Assembly (NCBI GenBank): GCA_018661705.1
Contig: JABJHR010000017.1
Span: 62,001-126,000, forward strand
Direction of reading: 5' to 3'
Source of the DNA: Candidatus Woesearchaeota archaeon
GTDB lineage: Archaea; Nanobdellota; Nanobdellia; Woesearchaeales; DSVV01
Length of the DNA stretch: 64,000 nt
In this document: positions 34,693 to 43,391 of the stretch, in pieces
Layout: each line of letters begins with the position of its first letter
How positions within the stretch are numbered: position 1 is the stretch's first letter
Made by a program: the position numbers and the translations under genes
Notes under the pieces: generated by a model
The model's database searches: none
Told to the model about the DNA's origin: nothing
Seen by the model: the letters and a program-made list of their open reading frames with translations, nothing else

Positions 34693-35004
34693 ATGGGATG
34701 TGTTACTGTACCTGCAGCAGCTGCAGTTGTTCATTATTTTATGAGGAAGAATAAACCAGAATGGAAAATTAGCCAGAAACATAAATGGTTAAACTTACTA
34801 TTAGCAGGGGGAGCTATCTTTGGAATTGTTGATCATGCATGGAATGGAGAATTGTTCATGATTAGTCCTAATTTATTTTCTGATCTGATGTTAGGAGTTG
34901 TAATTACTGGAATTATTTACTTAGCATGGTTATATGTTGTACATAGTTCTAAAGCAGATGCAATAAAAACAAAAGAACCAGTTCCAGTTAAAGCTGAGAA
35001 TTAA
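34693..35004 (+). CDS. Small membrane protein, 103 aa
   Basis: The ATG after SD AGGAGGTG is chosen; the apparent upstream GTG overlaps the SD. MGCVTVPAAAAVVHYFMRKN gives an N-terminal hydrophobic segment, and two further helices follow (KWLNLLLAGGAIFGIV and LMLGVVITGIIYLAWLYVVH), then a polar Lys/Pro tail. Not recognised. It lies 67 bp downstream of the PEP-synthase-like gene. Confidence 0.65.
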   Translation: MGCVTVPAAAAVVHYFMRKNKPEWKISQKHKWLNLLLAGGAIFGIVDHAWNGELFMISPNLFSDLMLGVVITGIIYLAWLYVVHSSKADAIKTKEPVPVKAEN

Positions 35005-35016
35005 TTTTTTATTTTT

Positions 35017-35559
35017 TTAATGAAATGCATTAGCAGTTCTTTGAATAATTGGTGTATATTCAGTTGTTTTATTTTTTGCAAATCCAATTGCTTTACTTCC
35101 TAAATCTTTAAGTCTGTCTGTGATAGAAAATTGTGCAGTTGTACTTTCATCACTAGAACTTCCTTTTTTCCCTTCTTTTGTTTTATTATATAAATCTCTA
35201 GCTGAATCAATTGTTCCATATGCATTCCATAATGTAATTGCACTATCAAAAACTGCTAGTCCAATATTTTCACCAGTTGGACTTTCTATAGCATTTGTAA
35301 CAGATGGAAGAGTTACTGCTCCTGTTAATAATGTTATTCCAGCATTTATTCCAAGATAACTACCACCTTTAAAACCAGGTTTTAATATCATTGCTAAGCC
35401 TATCATTCCTCGATAAGCAGCACCTTCAGGAGAATAGGGACTTTGTGGGTCTATAATATGATTATAAAAATTAGATGTAAAAAAAGTAACTGCCATACCT
35501 GAATTTAAAACACCTGTTACTACATCTACAATATTTTTAACTTTCTCTTTAGTTGGCAT
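35017..35559 (-). CDS. Unknown membrane-associated protein, 180 aa
   Basis: The first about 120 residues hold several moderately hydrophobic, Gly/Ala-rich segments (VVTGVLNSGMAVTFFTSNFY, YRGMIGLAMILKPGFKGG, GINAGITLLTGAVTLPSV). The C-terminus is polar (TKEGKKGSSSDESTTAQF). No family recognised. A TATA element (ATTTAAATAA) about 26 nt before the ATG indicates a leaderless gene. It converges with the small membrane protein gene. Confidence 0.6.
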   Translation of the reverse strand: MPTKEKVKNIVDVVTGVLNSGMAVTFFTSNFYNHIIDPQSPYSPEGAAYRGMIGLAMILKPGFKGGSYLGINAGITLLTGAVTLPSVTNAIESPTGENIGLAVFDSAITLWNAYGTIDSARDLYNKTKEGKKGSSSDESTTAQFSITDRLKDLGSKAIGFAKNKTTEYTPIIQRTANAFH

Positions 35560-35653
35560 AAATTAAAGAAACTTAATAGCTTATTTAAATCTTCTGAAGC
35601 TAAATGTTAAATTAGAACTTTTTTATAACCTAGTTGTGATTAATAAAGAAAAA

Positions 35654-35798
35654 TAGCCCCGCCCGGACTTTCAGTCTAAAAGGGCGAACCTTAAAGATAT
35701 TTGAACCGAGGTCCCAGGACATTCCCAGGGGAAACACAGAAAAATCCACTTTTCCGCCTTCCAAAATCCAGGATGATGGGCCACTACACTACGGGGCT
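35654..35798 (-). tRNA. tRNA-Gln (anticodon TTG), apparently with two introns
   Basis: On the minus strand a perfect 7-bp acceptor stem (AGCCCCG / CGGGGCT, discriminator A, no CCA) encloses a D-arm region (GTGTAGTGG), an anticodon region CTGGA-TTTTGG giving TTG at 34-36, and a T arm CTCGG-TTCAAAT / CCGGG. At 145 nt it is far too long for an intronless tRNA. About 40 nt separate the two halves of the anticodon arm (after position 37), and about 30 nt separate TTCAAAT from the 3' half of the T stem. Both suggest introns, the second in the T loop. The anticodon stem has one T-T mismatch in this model. Exact splice sites were not resolved. Confidence 0.75.
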
Positions 35799-35913
35799 AT
35801 CTAAGGCAATGAAAGTAGTGGATTATTTAAAAACTTTTTGGTAAAAAAGGTTTGGAGTTCACTCCAAAAGATTTCTGTTAAAAGGTATACTTATTAGGAA
35901 GAATCTATAATAA

Positions 35914-36528
35914 TTACTTGAATTTAAACAACTTTGCAGGTCTATGGGAAACTCCTTTTTCTAGTTTATTTGTTTCTTCAACAATGCCTGAGTTGATTAG
36001 TTTCTTTCTGAAGTTTCTGTTGTCATATTCTTTTTCTTCAATTAGTTCATATACCTCTTGAAGTTTGTTTATTGGAAAATGTTTTGGCATGAAATGCTTT
36101 ACAACAGAGGAATTTAGATTATCTTTAAGATATTGGAAAGCATGTTCAATTATTATTTTGTGGTCAAAAGCTAAGTCTCTCAGAGAATTGTAGTCGTACC
36201 ATCTAACAATATCTTTAACTCTTTCTTGATTTATCAAAGAAACAAAACCAATTGAAACAATTCTGTTTCTTGGATCTCTATCTGGATGAGTAAAAGTATG
36301 AAATTGTTTCATGAATAAATTATCTGAGCCAACTAGTTCCTTTAATTTTCTTTTCAAAGTTTGTTCTGCTCTTTCTTCTCCCAATAATAAACCACCAGGT
36401 AATTCTTTTTTACCTTGGAAAGGAGACTTTTCTCTAATATGTAATAGAACTTTAAGTTTTGCATCGTGGATTGTGAAAATTACAGGGTCAATTGCAATTT
36501 TTGACATTTCATATGTTTTTTTACCCAT
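35914..36528 (-). CDS. nrtR: NrtR-like regulator (degenerate Nudix domain + winged helix)
   Basis: A 204-aa protein. Residues about 8-135 are a Nudix fold whose box reads LPGGLLLGEERAEQTLKRKL; the catalytic REXXEE is replaced by KRKLKEL, so hydrolysis is unlikely. Residues about 140-204 look like a winged helix (NKLQEVYELIEEKEYDNRNF, then KLINSGIVEE). This is the layout of NrtR, an ADP-ribose-responsive repressor of NAD metabolism genes. It is divergent from an operon that ends with an intact Nudix hydrolase and has TACGTA-type operator-like repeats in between. Confidence 0.85.
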   Translation of the reverse strand: MGKKTYEMSKIAIDPVIFTIHDAKLKVLLHIREKSPFQGKKELPGGLLLGEERAEQTLKRKLKELVGSDNLFMKQFHTFTHPDRDPRNRIVSIGFVSLINQERVKDIVRWYDYNSLRDLAFDHKIIIEHAFQYLKDNLNSSVVKHFMPKHFPINKLQEVYELIEEKEYDNRNFRKKLINSGIVEETNKLEKGVSHRPAKLFKFK

Positions 36529-36602
36529 TTTCTCTAATTTTACCCCTTTTTTTCTATTATAGTGTCTTCCCTTTATAAATGTTACGTCCTTGATACGCTA
36601 TC

Positions 36603-36645
36603 TTTACGTACTATTTACGTAAACTTTAAATAGTAGTAACGTTTA
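36603..36645 (+). promoter_or_regulatory. Candidate NrtR operator and TATA box
   Basis: Repeated ACGT-centred motifs lie in the divergent promoter region: TTTACGTA (36603), the perfect palindrome TTTACGTAAA (36614-36623), and TAACGTTTAC (about 36637). The palindrome runs into the TATA element CTTTAAATA. The block TACGTAAACTTTAAATA recurs at 63489-63505 before another gene. A repressor bound here would block TBP. Confidence 0.6.
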
Positions 36646-36706
36646 CTAAGTATTGTTCGCGTCAAAAGTACGTGAAGTAAAGATAAACAAGATGGAGGGA
36701 AACAAA

Positions 36707-37099
36707 ATGGCAAGAAAAAAAATAGCAGAAATATTCAAGTACTTTGTGTTAGCAAATGGAGATGGATATAAAACAAAAAACATGGAATTTGAGGATTGTA
36801 AATATTTTGCAGATAGAGAAAGTGCACAAGTTTATGCAATGCAACATTTGCCAGCAATCATTGCAAAAACAGGATCATTAAAACCAGGGGAAGAAAGTCT
36901 TGTTCGTGATAGAAAATTACCATATATTGTGGCTGCTGAAAAAACAATTTATCACAGATACATGGGAGAATCAGATGGAACAAGTGTTGGATATGAAGCA
37001 TCAAGATGTAGTGCAAAAAATCTTGAAAAAACAATAGATGAAATAACTGGGCCTTGTAATGAAAGAGTTTTTGCTGGGCTTGAAATGAGGTTGACTTAA
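36707..37099 (+). CDS. Unknown protein, first of two paralogues in the Nudix operon
   Basis: The ATG after SD GGAGGG is chosen (130 aa); an in-frame TTG at 36653 sits at the predicted transcription start. The protein shares a pattern with the next gene: YFVL near the N-terminus, then KYFADRESAQVYAMQHLP, IIAKT and YIVAAEKT. The two are tandem paralogues of unknown function. Location behind an NrtR-like operator links them to nucleotide or NAD metabolism (inference). Confidence 0.65.
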   Translation: MARKKIAEIFKYFVLANGDGYKTKNMEFEDCKYFADRESAQVYAMQHLPAIIAKTGSLKPGEESLVRDRKLPYIVAAEKTIYHRYMGESDGTSVGYEASRCSAKNLEKTIDEITGPCNERVFAGLEMRLT

Positions 37100-37100
37100 A

Positions 37101-37550
37101 ATGGATGGAAAATATTTCGTATTATACAAAAGGGATCAAAAGTCAGAACACATGGACAAAGTAAAAGGTAGAATGCTTTATGATAAGATTGAAGAGTTTG
37201 CAGATAGAGAAAAAGCTCTTGAATATGCTTTATCTAATTTGCAGGACACACCAATCTTAGCAAAAACAATTAAGTCGCCACAGGATTTTAATGCAGAAGC
37301 AAGTTATGTTGTTGCAGCTTATTTTGGAAGTAAGTATGGATACACAGACTATGGTGGAGATTACAATGATGTGCCAACACATGAAGTTGTAAGAACTAAA
37401 TTAGGAAACCTTGATTCTGTTGTAGAAGAATTAGCAAGTGAAGGCCCTAATAGATTGTATTTAGGAATAGAAGAAAAATTAATCCCATCTGTTGTAGACA
37501 GAATCAACAGCGTGAATAATCAAGGGAATAGAAACAGAGATTACAGGTGA
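37101..37550 (+). CDS. Unknown protein, second paralogue in the Nudix operon
   Basis: A 149-aa protein. KYFVLYKRDQ, EEFADREKALEYALSNL, PILAKT and SYVVAAYFGSK align with the preceding gene, suggesting tandem duplication. The ATG is 1 nt after the previous stop, with a GAGGTTGA SD inside the previous gene. The Nudix gene starts 5 nt after this gene's stop, so all three are probably cotranslated. Confidence 0.65.
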   Translation: MDGKYFVLYKRDQKSEHMDKVKGRMLYDKIEEFADREKALEYALSNLQDTPILAKTIKSPQDFNAEASYVVAAYFGSKYGYTDYGGDYNDVPTHEVVRTKLGNLDSVVEELASEGPNRLYLGIEEKLIPSVVDRINSVNNQGNRNRDYR

Positions 37551-37555
37551 TTACA

Positions 37556-37966
37556 ATGATAATAGAATATTGTTCAGATGTGATTGCACTATACCAAAAT
37601 AAGTTAGTGCTAATAGAAAGATTAGAAACAATAAAAGGAATTGCTTTACCTGGTGGTAGAAGAGATTTAATTGATGGGGAATTAGAAGATGTAGCGAGTT
37701 GTGCAATCCGAGAGTTTCAAGAAGAAACGGGATTAACATTAATCATTGGGGGAGAATTAGGAACTTATGACAAGCCAGGAAGAGATCCACGTGGACCAAA
37801 AATAAGTGATACTGTTTATGGCAGAGCATATGGTACAATCAAAGATGAGCCAGGAAAAACAAAAGTGTTTACAATTGAACCAGAAGGATTTCATAGATAC
37901 AAAGGATTGTTTGTGTTTGATCATTATGATATGGTTAAAGATTGGTACAAAGAATGCAAAAAGTAA
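37556..37966 (+). CDS. Nudix hydrolase
   Basis: A 136-aa protein whose Nudix box is intact in its catalytic half: ALPGGRRDLIDGELEDVA, then CAIREFQEETGL, with a small expansion between the Gly and the first Glu. It should hydrolyse a nucleoside-diphosphate derivative; ADP-ribose or NADH fits the NrtR-like neighbour. SD AGGTGA precedes the ATG at 37556. It converges with the UvrD-HRDC gene, 1 bp apart. Confidence 0.9.
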   Translation: MIIEYCSDVIALYQNKLVLIERLETIKGIALPGGRRDLIDGELEDVASCAIREFQEETGLTLIIGGELGTYDKPGRDPRGPKISDTVYGRAYGTIKDEPGKTKVFTIEPEGFHRYKGLFVFDHYDMVKDWYKECKK

Positions 37967-37967
37967 A

Positions 37968-40130
37968 TTAGCTGATCAACAACAAAATATCTTCGCCATA
38001 TTTGCTGATCTTTGCATAACCAAGACCATGAATGGAATTAAGTTCCTCAAGTGATGTTGGCATTTTATCCACAATATCAAATAGGGTTCTATCTGTAAGA
38101 ACTCTGTATGCAGGAATATTATATTTTCTACTAAGTTCAAGACGCCACTCTTTCAAGCTTGCAATAATTTCAACACCTTTATTATTACTTGTCTTTTGAG
38201 TTTTATAAAGTTTAGAACCACCAACATGATTATTAGAAGTACTTGTTGATCTCTGATTTGTAATAATTGATTCTTGTTTGAGCATTGCAGTCATCTCTGG
38301 AGTAATAAAATAACTTGGTTTTGAACCAGAATAAGTTATTCTCAAACTTTTTCTTGCTCGACTCATACCAACATAAAATAATCTTCTTTCTTCTTCTTCT
38401 TTATCATATTCATGCACTTTAATCATCTCAACAACTGGATGTTCAGTTCCTTTACAAGGAAAATTTTGAGATGTTGCACCCATTAAAAACACTAATTCTG
38501 CTTCCATCCCTTTAATACCATGGATTGTTGCTAAAGTAATCTCATCTTGTTTTGCCATCACATTCATAGAAGCTTTCATTTCATCACTTCTTCTAATATG
38601 TTTAATGTTTTTTACTTTCATCAAATTAGAAAGGTCATTTAACAACCTATTAGTTCTAGCTAAAACAAAAATTTCATTCTTAGGAAGATTTGATGATTGA
38701 ATCTCGTTTATTAAATAATCAAATTCTGCCATTTCTGAACTAAAATTAATTAATTTTAAATCTGGTGCACCTTCATTTACTGAATCTAAATCTGGAAGCT
38801 GCATTTTTTTTATTGCCTCATTAATAAGTCCAACAATTGGTTTAGTGGAACGATAATTTTTTGTTAAAGTAATCAGTTCACAACCAGGATATTTATCTTC
38901 AAACCCCAGAATATAAGACACATCAGAACCTCTCCATCCAAAAATTGATTGTCGTGGATCACCAACAGCAAACATATGTTTTGCATCAAGAATATCTAAC
39001 AACTTAATTTGTGTTGAATTAACATCTTGATATTCATCTACTAAAATATAATCATATTGTGGAATTTTATCTTTATGATTTTCAAAAAGCCAGATTGCAT
39101 CCATAATTTGATCTGCAAAATCTCTAAGACCATATTTTTTCATATATGCTCCAATATAAGTGCACACACCAAACATAAGATTAGCAGCAGCAGTGTGCTT
39201 ATCATTAATTTCAGAAAACAATTCTCTGTCTATTGGTGTATTTTTAAATTTAAAATAATCTCTAACAAAAAAACAATCATTAGCAAAAACATTAGCAAGC
39301 TGTTCCATTGTTTTGCTTCGCATTTGCTGTGGGGAAAAATAAATTGATATTGCACGACCCATGGTTGTGTTTAGTTTCTCCAAAGCCCTATTTATCATTC
39401 TAACTTTATCACGATAATTAAGAACTCTTACTTCTTTATCGTATATTAAATCACTATTTCTTTTAAGAATTTTTTCACAAAAGGAATTAAAAGTTTCAAC
39501 ATTAATATCAAACAATCCGTTACCTTGAATTCTTGAAACCATTTCTTGCCTTGCTTTTCTAGTAAAAGTAATTGCTAATATCTTTTTAGGGTCAACTGAA
39601 CAATATCTAACCAGAAATTCAATTCTTTTTGTAAGCACTGTAGTTTTTCCAGAGCCAGCACCAGCAATACAAAGTATATTCTTATTTTTTGAAATAATTG
39701 CTTTTTTTTGTAAATCATTATAATCAGAAAGAAATGATCCAAAAGCATCAAATATTTTTTTATCTTCCTCACTTATTTCTGTTTTTGCATGATTATAATT
39801 AAAACCCAATTTTTTTTTATAAAATTGTGGATTTAAAATCTCTTCCCTTCCTTTATCTGATAACTCTAAAACTTTTAAGAATTTATTCCATGAAACAGAT
39901 GCAAGAGATATAAGACCATTTAATATTAAAGAATCAATTAATTGCATTATTTCATCTTCACCATATGCAAGGCTTCCAAAGCTAGCTAATTCATTTAATT
40001 TATTCTTCTTAATAGATGGATTTGTTGCGATACCTGCAAGAAAGTCTGCTAAAAGCTTTTTACCTACACCAAAGGGAATTTCATGAAGTGCTTTAAGAAT
40101 ATTAATGTAATCCAGCTCTTTTTTATCCAT
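37968..40130 (-). CDS. UvrD/Rep-family DNA helicase with C-terminal HRDC domain
   Basis: A 720-aa superfamily 1 helicase: Walker A CIAGAGSGKTTVLTKRIEFL near residue 155, motif Ia AITFTRKARQEM, motif II VDEYQDVNSTQ, motif III VGDPRQSIFGWRG, and C-terminal TIHGIKGMEAE and RRLFYVGMSRARKSL. The last about 75 residues form an HRDC-type domain (LKEWRLELSRKYNIPAYRVL). The first about 110 residues are a helical N-terminal extension. Likely a repair helicase. A TATA-like ACTTAAATC about 26 nt upstream indicates a leaderless mRNA. Confidence 0.92.
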   Translation of the reverse strand: MDKKELDYINILKALHEIPFGVGKKLLADFLAGIATNPSIKKNKLNELASFGSLAYGEDEIMQLIDSLILNGLISLASVSWNKFLKVLELSDKGREEILNPQFYKKKLGFNYNHAKTEISEEDKKIFDAFGSFLSDYNDLQKKAIISKNKNILCIAGAGSGKTTVLTKRIEFLVRYCSVDPKKILAITFTRKARQEMVSRIQGNGLFDINVETFNSFCEKILKRNSDLIYDKEVRVLNYRDKVRMINRALEKLNTTMGRAISIYFSPQQMRSKTMEQLANVFANDCFFVRDYFKFKNTPIDRELFSEINDKHTAAANLMFGVCTYIGAYMKKYGLRDFADQIMDAIWLFENHKDKIPQYDYILVDEYQDVNSTQIKLLDILDAKHMFAVGDPRQSIFGWRGSDVSYILGFEDKYPGCELITLTKNYRSTKPIVGLINEAIKKMQLPDLDSVNEGAPDLKLINFSSEMAEFDYLINEIQSSNLPKNEIFVLARTNRLLNDLSNLMKVKNIKHIRRSDEMKASMNVMAKQDEITLATIHGIKGMEAELVFLMGATSQNFPCKGTEHPVVEMIKVHEYDKEEEERRLFYVGMSRARKSLRITYSGSKPSYFITPEMTAMLKQESIITNQRSTSTSNNHVGGSKLYKTQKTSNNKGVEIIASLKEWRLELSRKYNIPAYRVLTDRTLFDIVDKMPTSLEELNSIHGLGYAKISKYGEDILLLIS

Positions 40131-40196
40131 GATTTAATGAAAAAAATGATGATTTAAGTATTTTTGTGTTCTTGACATTGCCAAATTATCTGAACA

Positions 40197-40318
40197 GCAC
40201 ATGACCGGGCCGGTTTTTAGCACCGAGAACTTAATAATAAATGCACGTTTGTTCTCGGTTCCGTACATAAATAAAATTTCATATTGTGCTAAAAACAAAT
40301 AATGGCGTTGTCATGTGC
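40197..40318. repeat. Nested intergenic palindrome
   Basis: Three concentric inverted repeats: GCACATGAC (40197-40205) with GTCATGTGC (40310-40318), GTTTTTAGCAC (40213-40223) with GTGCTAAAAAC (40286-40296), and ACCGAGAAC (40222-40230) with GTTCTCGGT (40251-40259). It occupies the space between two divergent promoters. It could be a MITE-like remnant or a structured RNA. Confidence 0.7.
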
Positions 40319-40385
40319 CTTTAAGTTGACAATGTTGTGTTATATAGGTTAAAATATATAAACAGCAAAGAGAATTCCTATAAAT

Positions 40386-40751
40386 ATGATAACCTGTGAT
40401 AAATGTAAAGGACAATGCTGTAAGACATTAGCTGTGCAATTAGAAACACCAACAACATATGATGACTATGAGGATATATTCTGGTATTTGTATCATGAAG
40501 GAGCATGGGTGTATATTGATATGGATGATGAATGGTGGATTCAGTTCCCTAGCAAATGCTCAAAATTAGATAAGAATGGATTATGTACAAAATATGAAAA
40601 CAGGCCACCTGTTTGTAGAAAAGCAAAATTAGAAAATTGTGAAGTAAATAAAGAAGAAATTAAGATAATATTCAAGAATGAAGATGATTACAAGGATTAC
40701 TTTGAATCAATAAAAGAAAAGTTTGAAAAGAAAAAAAATTCAAGAAAGTAA
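40386..40751 (+). CDS. YkgJ/YcgN-family Fe-S or zinc cluster protein
   Basis: A 121-aa protein with the family cysteine pattern: CDKCKGQCCK at the N-terminus, then KCSKLDKNGLCTKYENRPPV followed by CRKAKLENC. YkgJ-like proteins bind an Fe-S cluster or zinc, and many are of unknown function. TATA (AATATATAAAC) about 26 nt before the ATG indicates a leaderless mRNA. The AsnB-Dph6 fusion starts 1 nt after its stop, so the two are cotranscribed and may be functionally linked. Confidence 0.85.
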   Translation: MITCDKCKGQCCKTLAVQLETPTTYDDYEDIFWYLYHEGAWVYIDMDDEWWIQFPSKCSKLDKNGLCTKYENRPPVCRKAKLENCEVNKEEIKIIFKNEDDYKDYFESIKEKFEKKKNSRK

Positions 40752-40752
40752 A

Positions 40753-42963
40753 ATGTGCGGAATAATTGGGATATTCAATGCAAAGAATGCAAACAATAAC
40801 ATCAAAAAAGGGCTTAAGATAATTAAGAATAGAGGAAAAGATTATTATGGGATAGCTAATGAACTAGACTTTGATTATAAAAAAAAAATAGATCTTCTAA
40901 AGCTGCATTCAAATAATGAAAACGCAATTGGTCATTGTTTACATAGCATTGTATCATTCATACCACAACCATTAGTAAACAATAAATCAAAAAATAGATT
41001 TGTAATTAATTGTGAGATTTATAATTGGAAACATCTTAATAAAAAATACAAACTAAAAGCAGAAAATGATGCAGAAATGATGTTTAAGCTTATTGAAAAA
41101 AAAGGAAAAACAACAAAACAATTAGCAAGCCTCCTTAGAGAAGTTGATGGAGTGTATGCATTTGTATTCTGGAATGTAAAAAAGAAAATAGTATATGGTG
41201 CAAGAGACATTATTGGAATTAAGCCATTGTGTTTCTCAACTACACAAATTAGCGTTGATAAAAATAAGCTAAATAAATCATCCTTTGCATTCAGTAGTGA
41301 GATGAAAGTCTTAGAAGAGTTAGGATATAAAAATAATCAAGAATTAAATCCAAGAAAAATATTAATGTATAATCTAAAAACAAAAAAAGCAAGACAATCC
41401 AATAGACCATTTTTCAAAATAACACCAGTTAACAAAAAAACACATAAACAAATTAAAAAAGATGTTTTAGGATTAGCTGTAAATGCAGTTGCAAAAAGAA
41501 TTCCTGACCAAAAGATAGGAATCTTATTTTCTGGAGGGATTGATTCAACATTTATTGCCTATGCTTGCAAAAAGTTAGGATTAAAACCTACCCTATATAC
41601 GTCTGTTCTTGATACTAAAAGTCAAGGATTAAACATGAAAACACCTGAAGACTTAATTTGGGCAAGAAAAGTTTCAAAGGCATTAGGATTTAAATTAAGA
41701 ATTAACAAAATAAAATTAAGTGATGTCCCTAGATATTTAGAAAAAATAGTTCCATTAATAGAAGACAGTAATGTTGTTAAAGTTGGTGTTGGATTAACAT
41801 TCTATGGTGCATGTGAATTAGCTAAGAAAGATAATGTTAAAGTCATTTTCTCTGGTCTTGGTAGTGAAGAAATCTTTGCAGGTTATGATAGACACAAAAA
41901 AAGTAATGACATAAACAAAGAATGTCTAAGTGGAATATTAAAGATCTATGAAAGAGATTTATACAGAGATGATGTTATTACAATGGATAACAAGATAGAA
42001 TTAAGATTACCATTCCTAGATTTAGAATTAGTTAATTATGCATTAAAGATTCCAGTAAAATATAAATTAAAAGAAGATTCTTCTAAAGTTGTTAGTAATA
42101 AGATAATTATAAGAGAAGTTGCAAGAATGTTAGAGGTTCCAGAAGAGTTTGCAGAGAGAAAGAAAAAAGCAGCACAATATGGATCAAGTTTTGATAAAGC
42201 AATATCTAAATTAGCAAAAAGAAATAAATTCAAATTTAAATCAGAATATTTAGATTCATTTTCAGACAAAAAAATAATGAGATTAGGTGTATTATTCTCA
42301 TCAGGAAAAGACTCACATTATGCAATGGAAATAATGCAAAAACAAAACTATGAAATCAGTTGTTTAATTACCCTAATTAGCAAGAATAAAGATAGTTATA
42401 TGTTTCACACTCCTAATATTAATTTAGCAAAGATGCAAGCTAGTTGTTTAAAGTTACCATTAATTGAACAAACCACAGTAGGGGAAAAAGAAAAAGAACT
42501 AAAAGATCTAGAAAAAGCAATAAAAACTGCAAAAAATAAATATAAAATTGAAGGTATTGTAACGGGGGCAATATTTTCTACTTATCAAAGAGATAGAGTA
42601 GAAAAAATTTGTGATAAATTAGGATTAAAGATATTTTCCCCATTATGGCACATGAACCAAGAAACAGAAATGAGAGAATTAGTAAGAGAAGGCTATGAAA
42701 TAATATTAGGTTCAATAGCAGCTGATGGTTTAACTAAAAAATGGTTAGGCAGGAAAGTTAGTGATAAAATGATTTCTGAATTAATTAAGATTCATGCAAA
42801 GAATAAAATTAATATTGCAGGAGAAGGTGGAGAATTTGAATCTTTAGTATTAGATTCTCCTATGTATAAGAAGAAAATTAAAATTGAAAAATTTGAAGTA
42901 AAGCTAGAGAATGAATGTACTGGAAAGTTCATTGTGAAGAAAGCTAAAATTGTAAAAAAGTAA
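40753..42963 (+). CDS. Asparagine-synthetase-like / diphthine--ammonia ligase (Dph6) fusion
   Basis: The start is the ATG of MCGIIGIF, because Cys2 is the Ntn glutaminase nucleophile (736 aa). Residues 1-190 are a class II glutamine amidotransferase domain (RGKDYYGIAN, NCEIYNWKHL). Residues about 235-490 are an AsnB synthetase domain (GILFSGGIDSTFIAYA; FSGLGSEEIFAGYDRH in place of the usual SGEGADELFGGY). Residues about 510-736 match archaeal Dph6: GVLFSSGKDSHYAMEIMQ, MFHTPNINLAKMQA, GEKEKEL, FSPLWHMN, IAGEGGEFESLVLDSP. Dph6 amidates diphthine on EF2 with ammonia. The fusion suggests glutamine-derived ammonia is supplied in cis (inference). Confidence 0.88.
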   Translation: MCGIIGIFNAKNANNNIKKGLKIIKNRGKDYYGIANELDFDYKKKIDLLKLHSNNENAIGHCLHSIVSFIPQPLVNNKSKNRFVINCEIYNWKHLNKKYKLKAENDAEMMFKLIEKKGKTTKQLASLLREVDGVYAFVFWNVKKKIVYGARDIIGIKPLCFSTTQISVDKNKLNKSSFAFSSEMKVLEELGYKNNQELNPRKILMYNLKTKKARQSNRPFFKITPVNKKTHKQIKKDVLGLAVNAVAKRIPDQKIGILFSGGIDSTFIAYACKKLGLKPTLYTSVLDTKSQGLNMKTPEDLIWARKVSKALGFKLRINKIKLSDVPRYLEKIVPLIEDSNVVKVGVGLTFYGACELAKKDNVKVIFSGLGSEEIFAGYDRHKKSNDINKECLSGILKIYERDLYRDDVITMDNKIELRLPFLDLELVNYALKIPVKYKLKEDSSKVVSNKIIIREVARMLEVPEEFAERKKKAAQYGSSFDKAISKLAKRNKFKFKSEYLDSFSDKKIMRLGVLFSSGKDSHYAMEIMQKQNYEISCLITLISKNKDSYMFHTPNINLAKMQASCLKLPLIEQTTVGEKEKELKDLEKAIKTAKNKYKIEGIVTGAIFSTYQRDRVEKICDKLGLKIFSPLWHMNQETEMRELVREGYEIILGSIAADGLTKKWLGRKVSDKMISELIKIHAKNKINIAGEGGEFESLVLDSPMYKKKIKIEKFEVKLENECTGKFIVKKAKIVKK

Positions 42964-43010
42964 GTAAAAGGGGCAAAAGTTTATAAATTAATTCTAACTA
43001 ACTTGATAGA

Positions 43011-43391
43011 ATGGTATTTGGTGTGGAAGTAGTTAAAATTGAGTCATGGCAAAGAAAACGTCGTGATGAGATTTACAAATTATTAAACAAGTATAGATTA
43101 GCTACAGCAATAACATTAGATGTAATTGATCTAGTATTTGGAAATATTCCTTTCTTAAACACAATTTGGGATTTTGTAACATGTGGTGTTTTACTTATTA
43201 CATTAAAAAACAAATATTTAGCATTCTTTGCATTAGGAGAATTATTATTCCCTGGAATTGGTTTCTGGTCAAAAGAGATAGATGCCTTCATTCCATCCGC
43301 TACAATTCTTTATTTTGTTGATAAAGAAATGGGTAAATTTAAGATTATAAAACATCCATTTCATAAAGAATTTGTGATAAAGAAAAAGTAA
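43011..43391 (+). CDS. Small membrane protein, 126 aa
   Basis: Two or three moderately hydrophobic helices (IWDFVTCGVLLITLK, YLAFFALGELLFPGIGF, then IPSATILYFV) follow a basic N-terminus and precede a basic C-terminus. Not recognised. TATA (GTTTATAAATT) about 26 nt before the ATG indicates a leaderless mRNA. Its stop codon abuts a palindromic repeat. Confidence 0.65.
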   Translation: MVFGVEVVKIESWQRKRRDEIYKLLNKYRLATAITLDVIDLVFGNIPFLNTIWDFVTCGVLLITLKNKYLAFFALGELLFPGIGFWSKEIDAFIPSATILYFVDKEMGKFKIIKHPFHKEFVIKKK

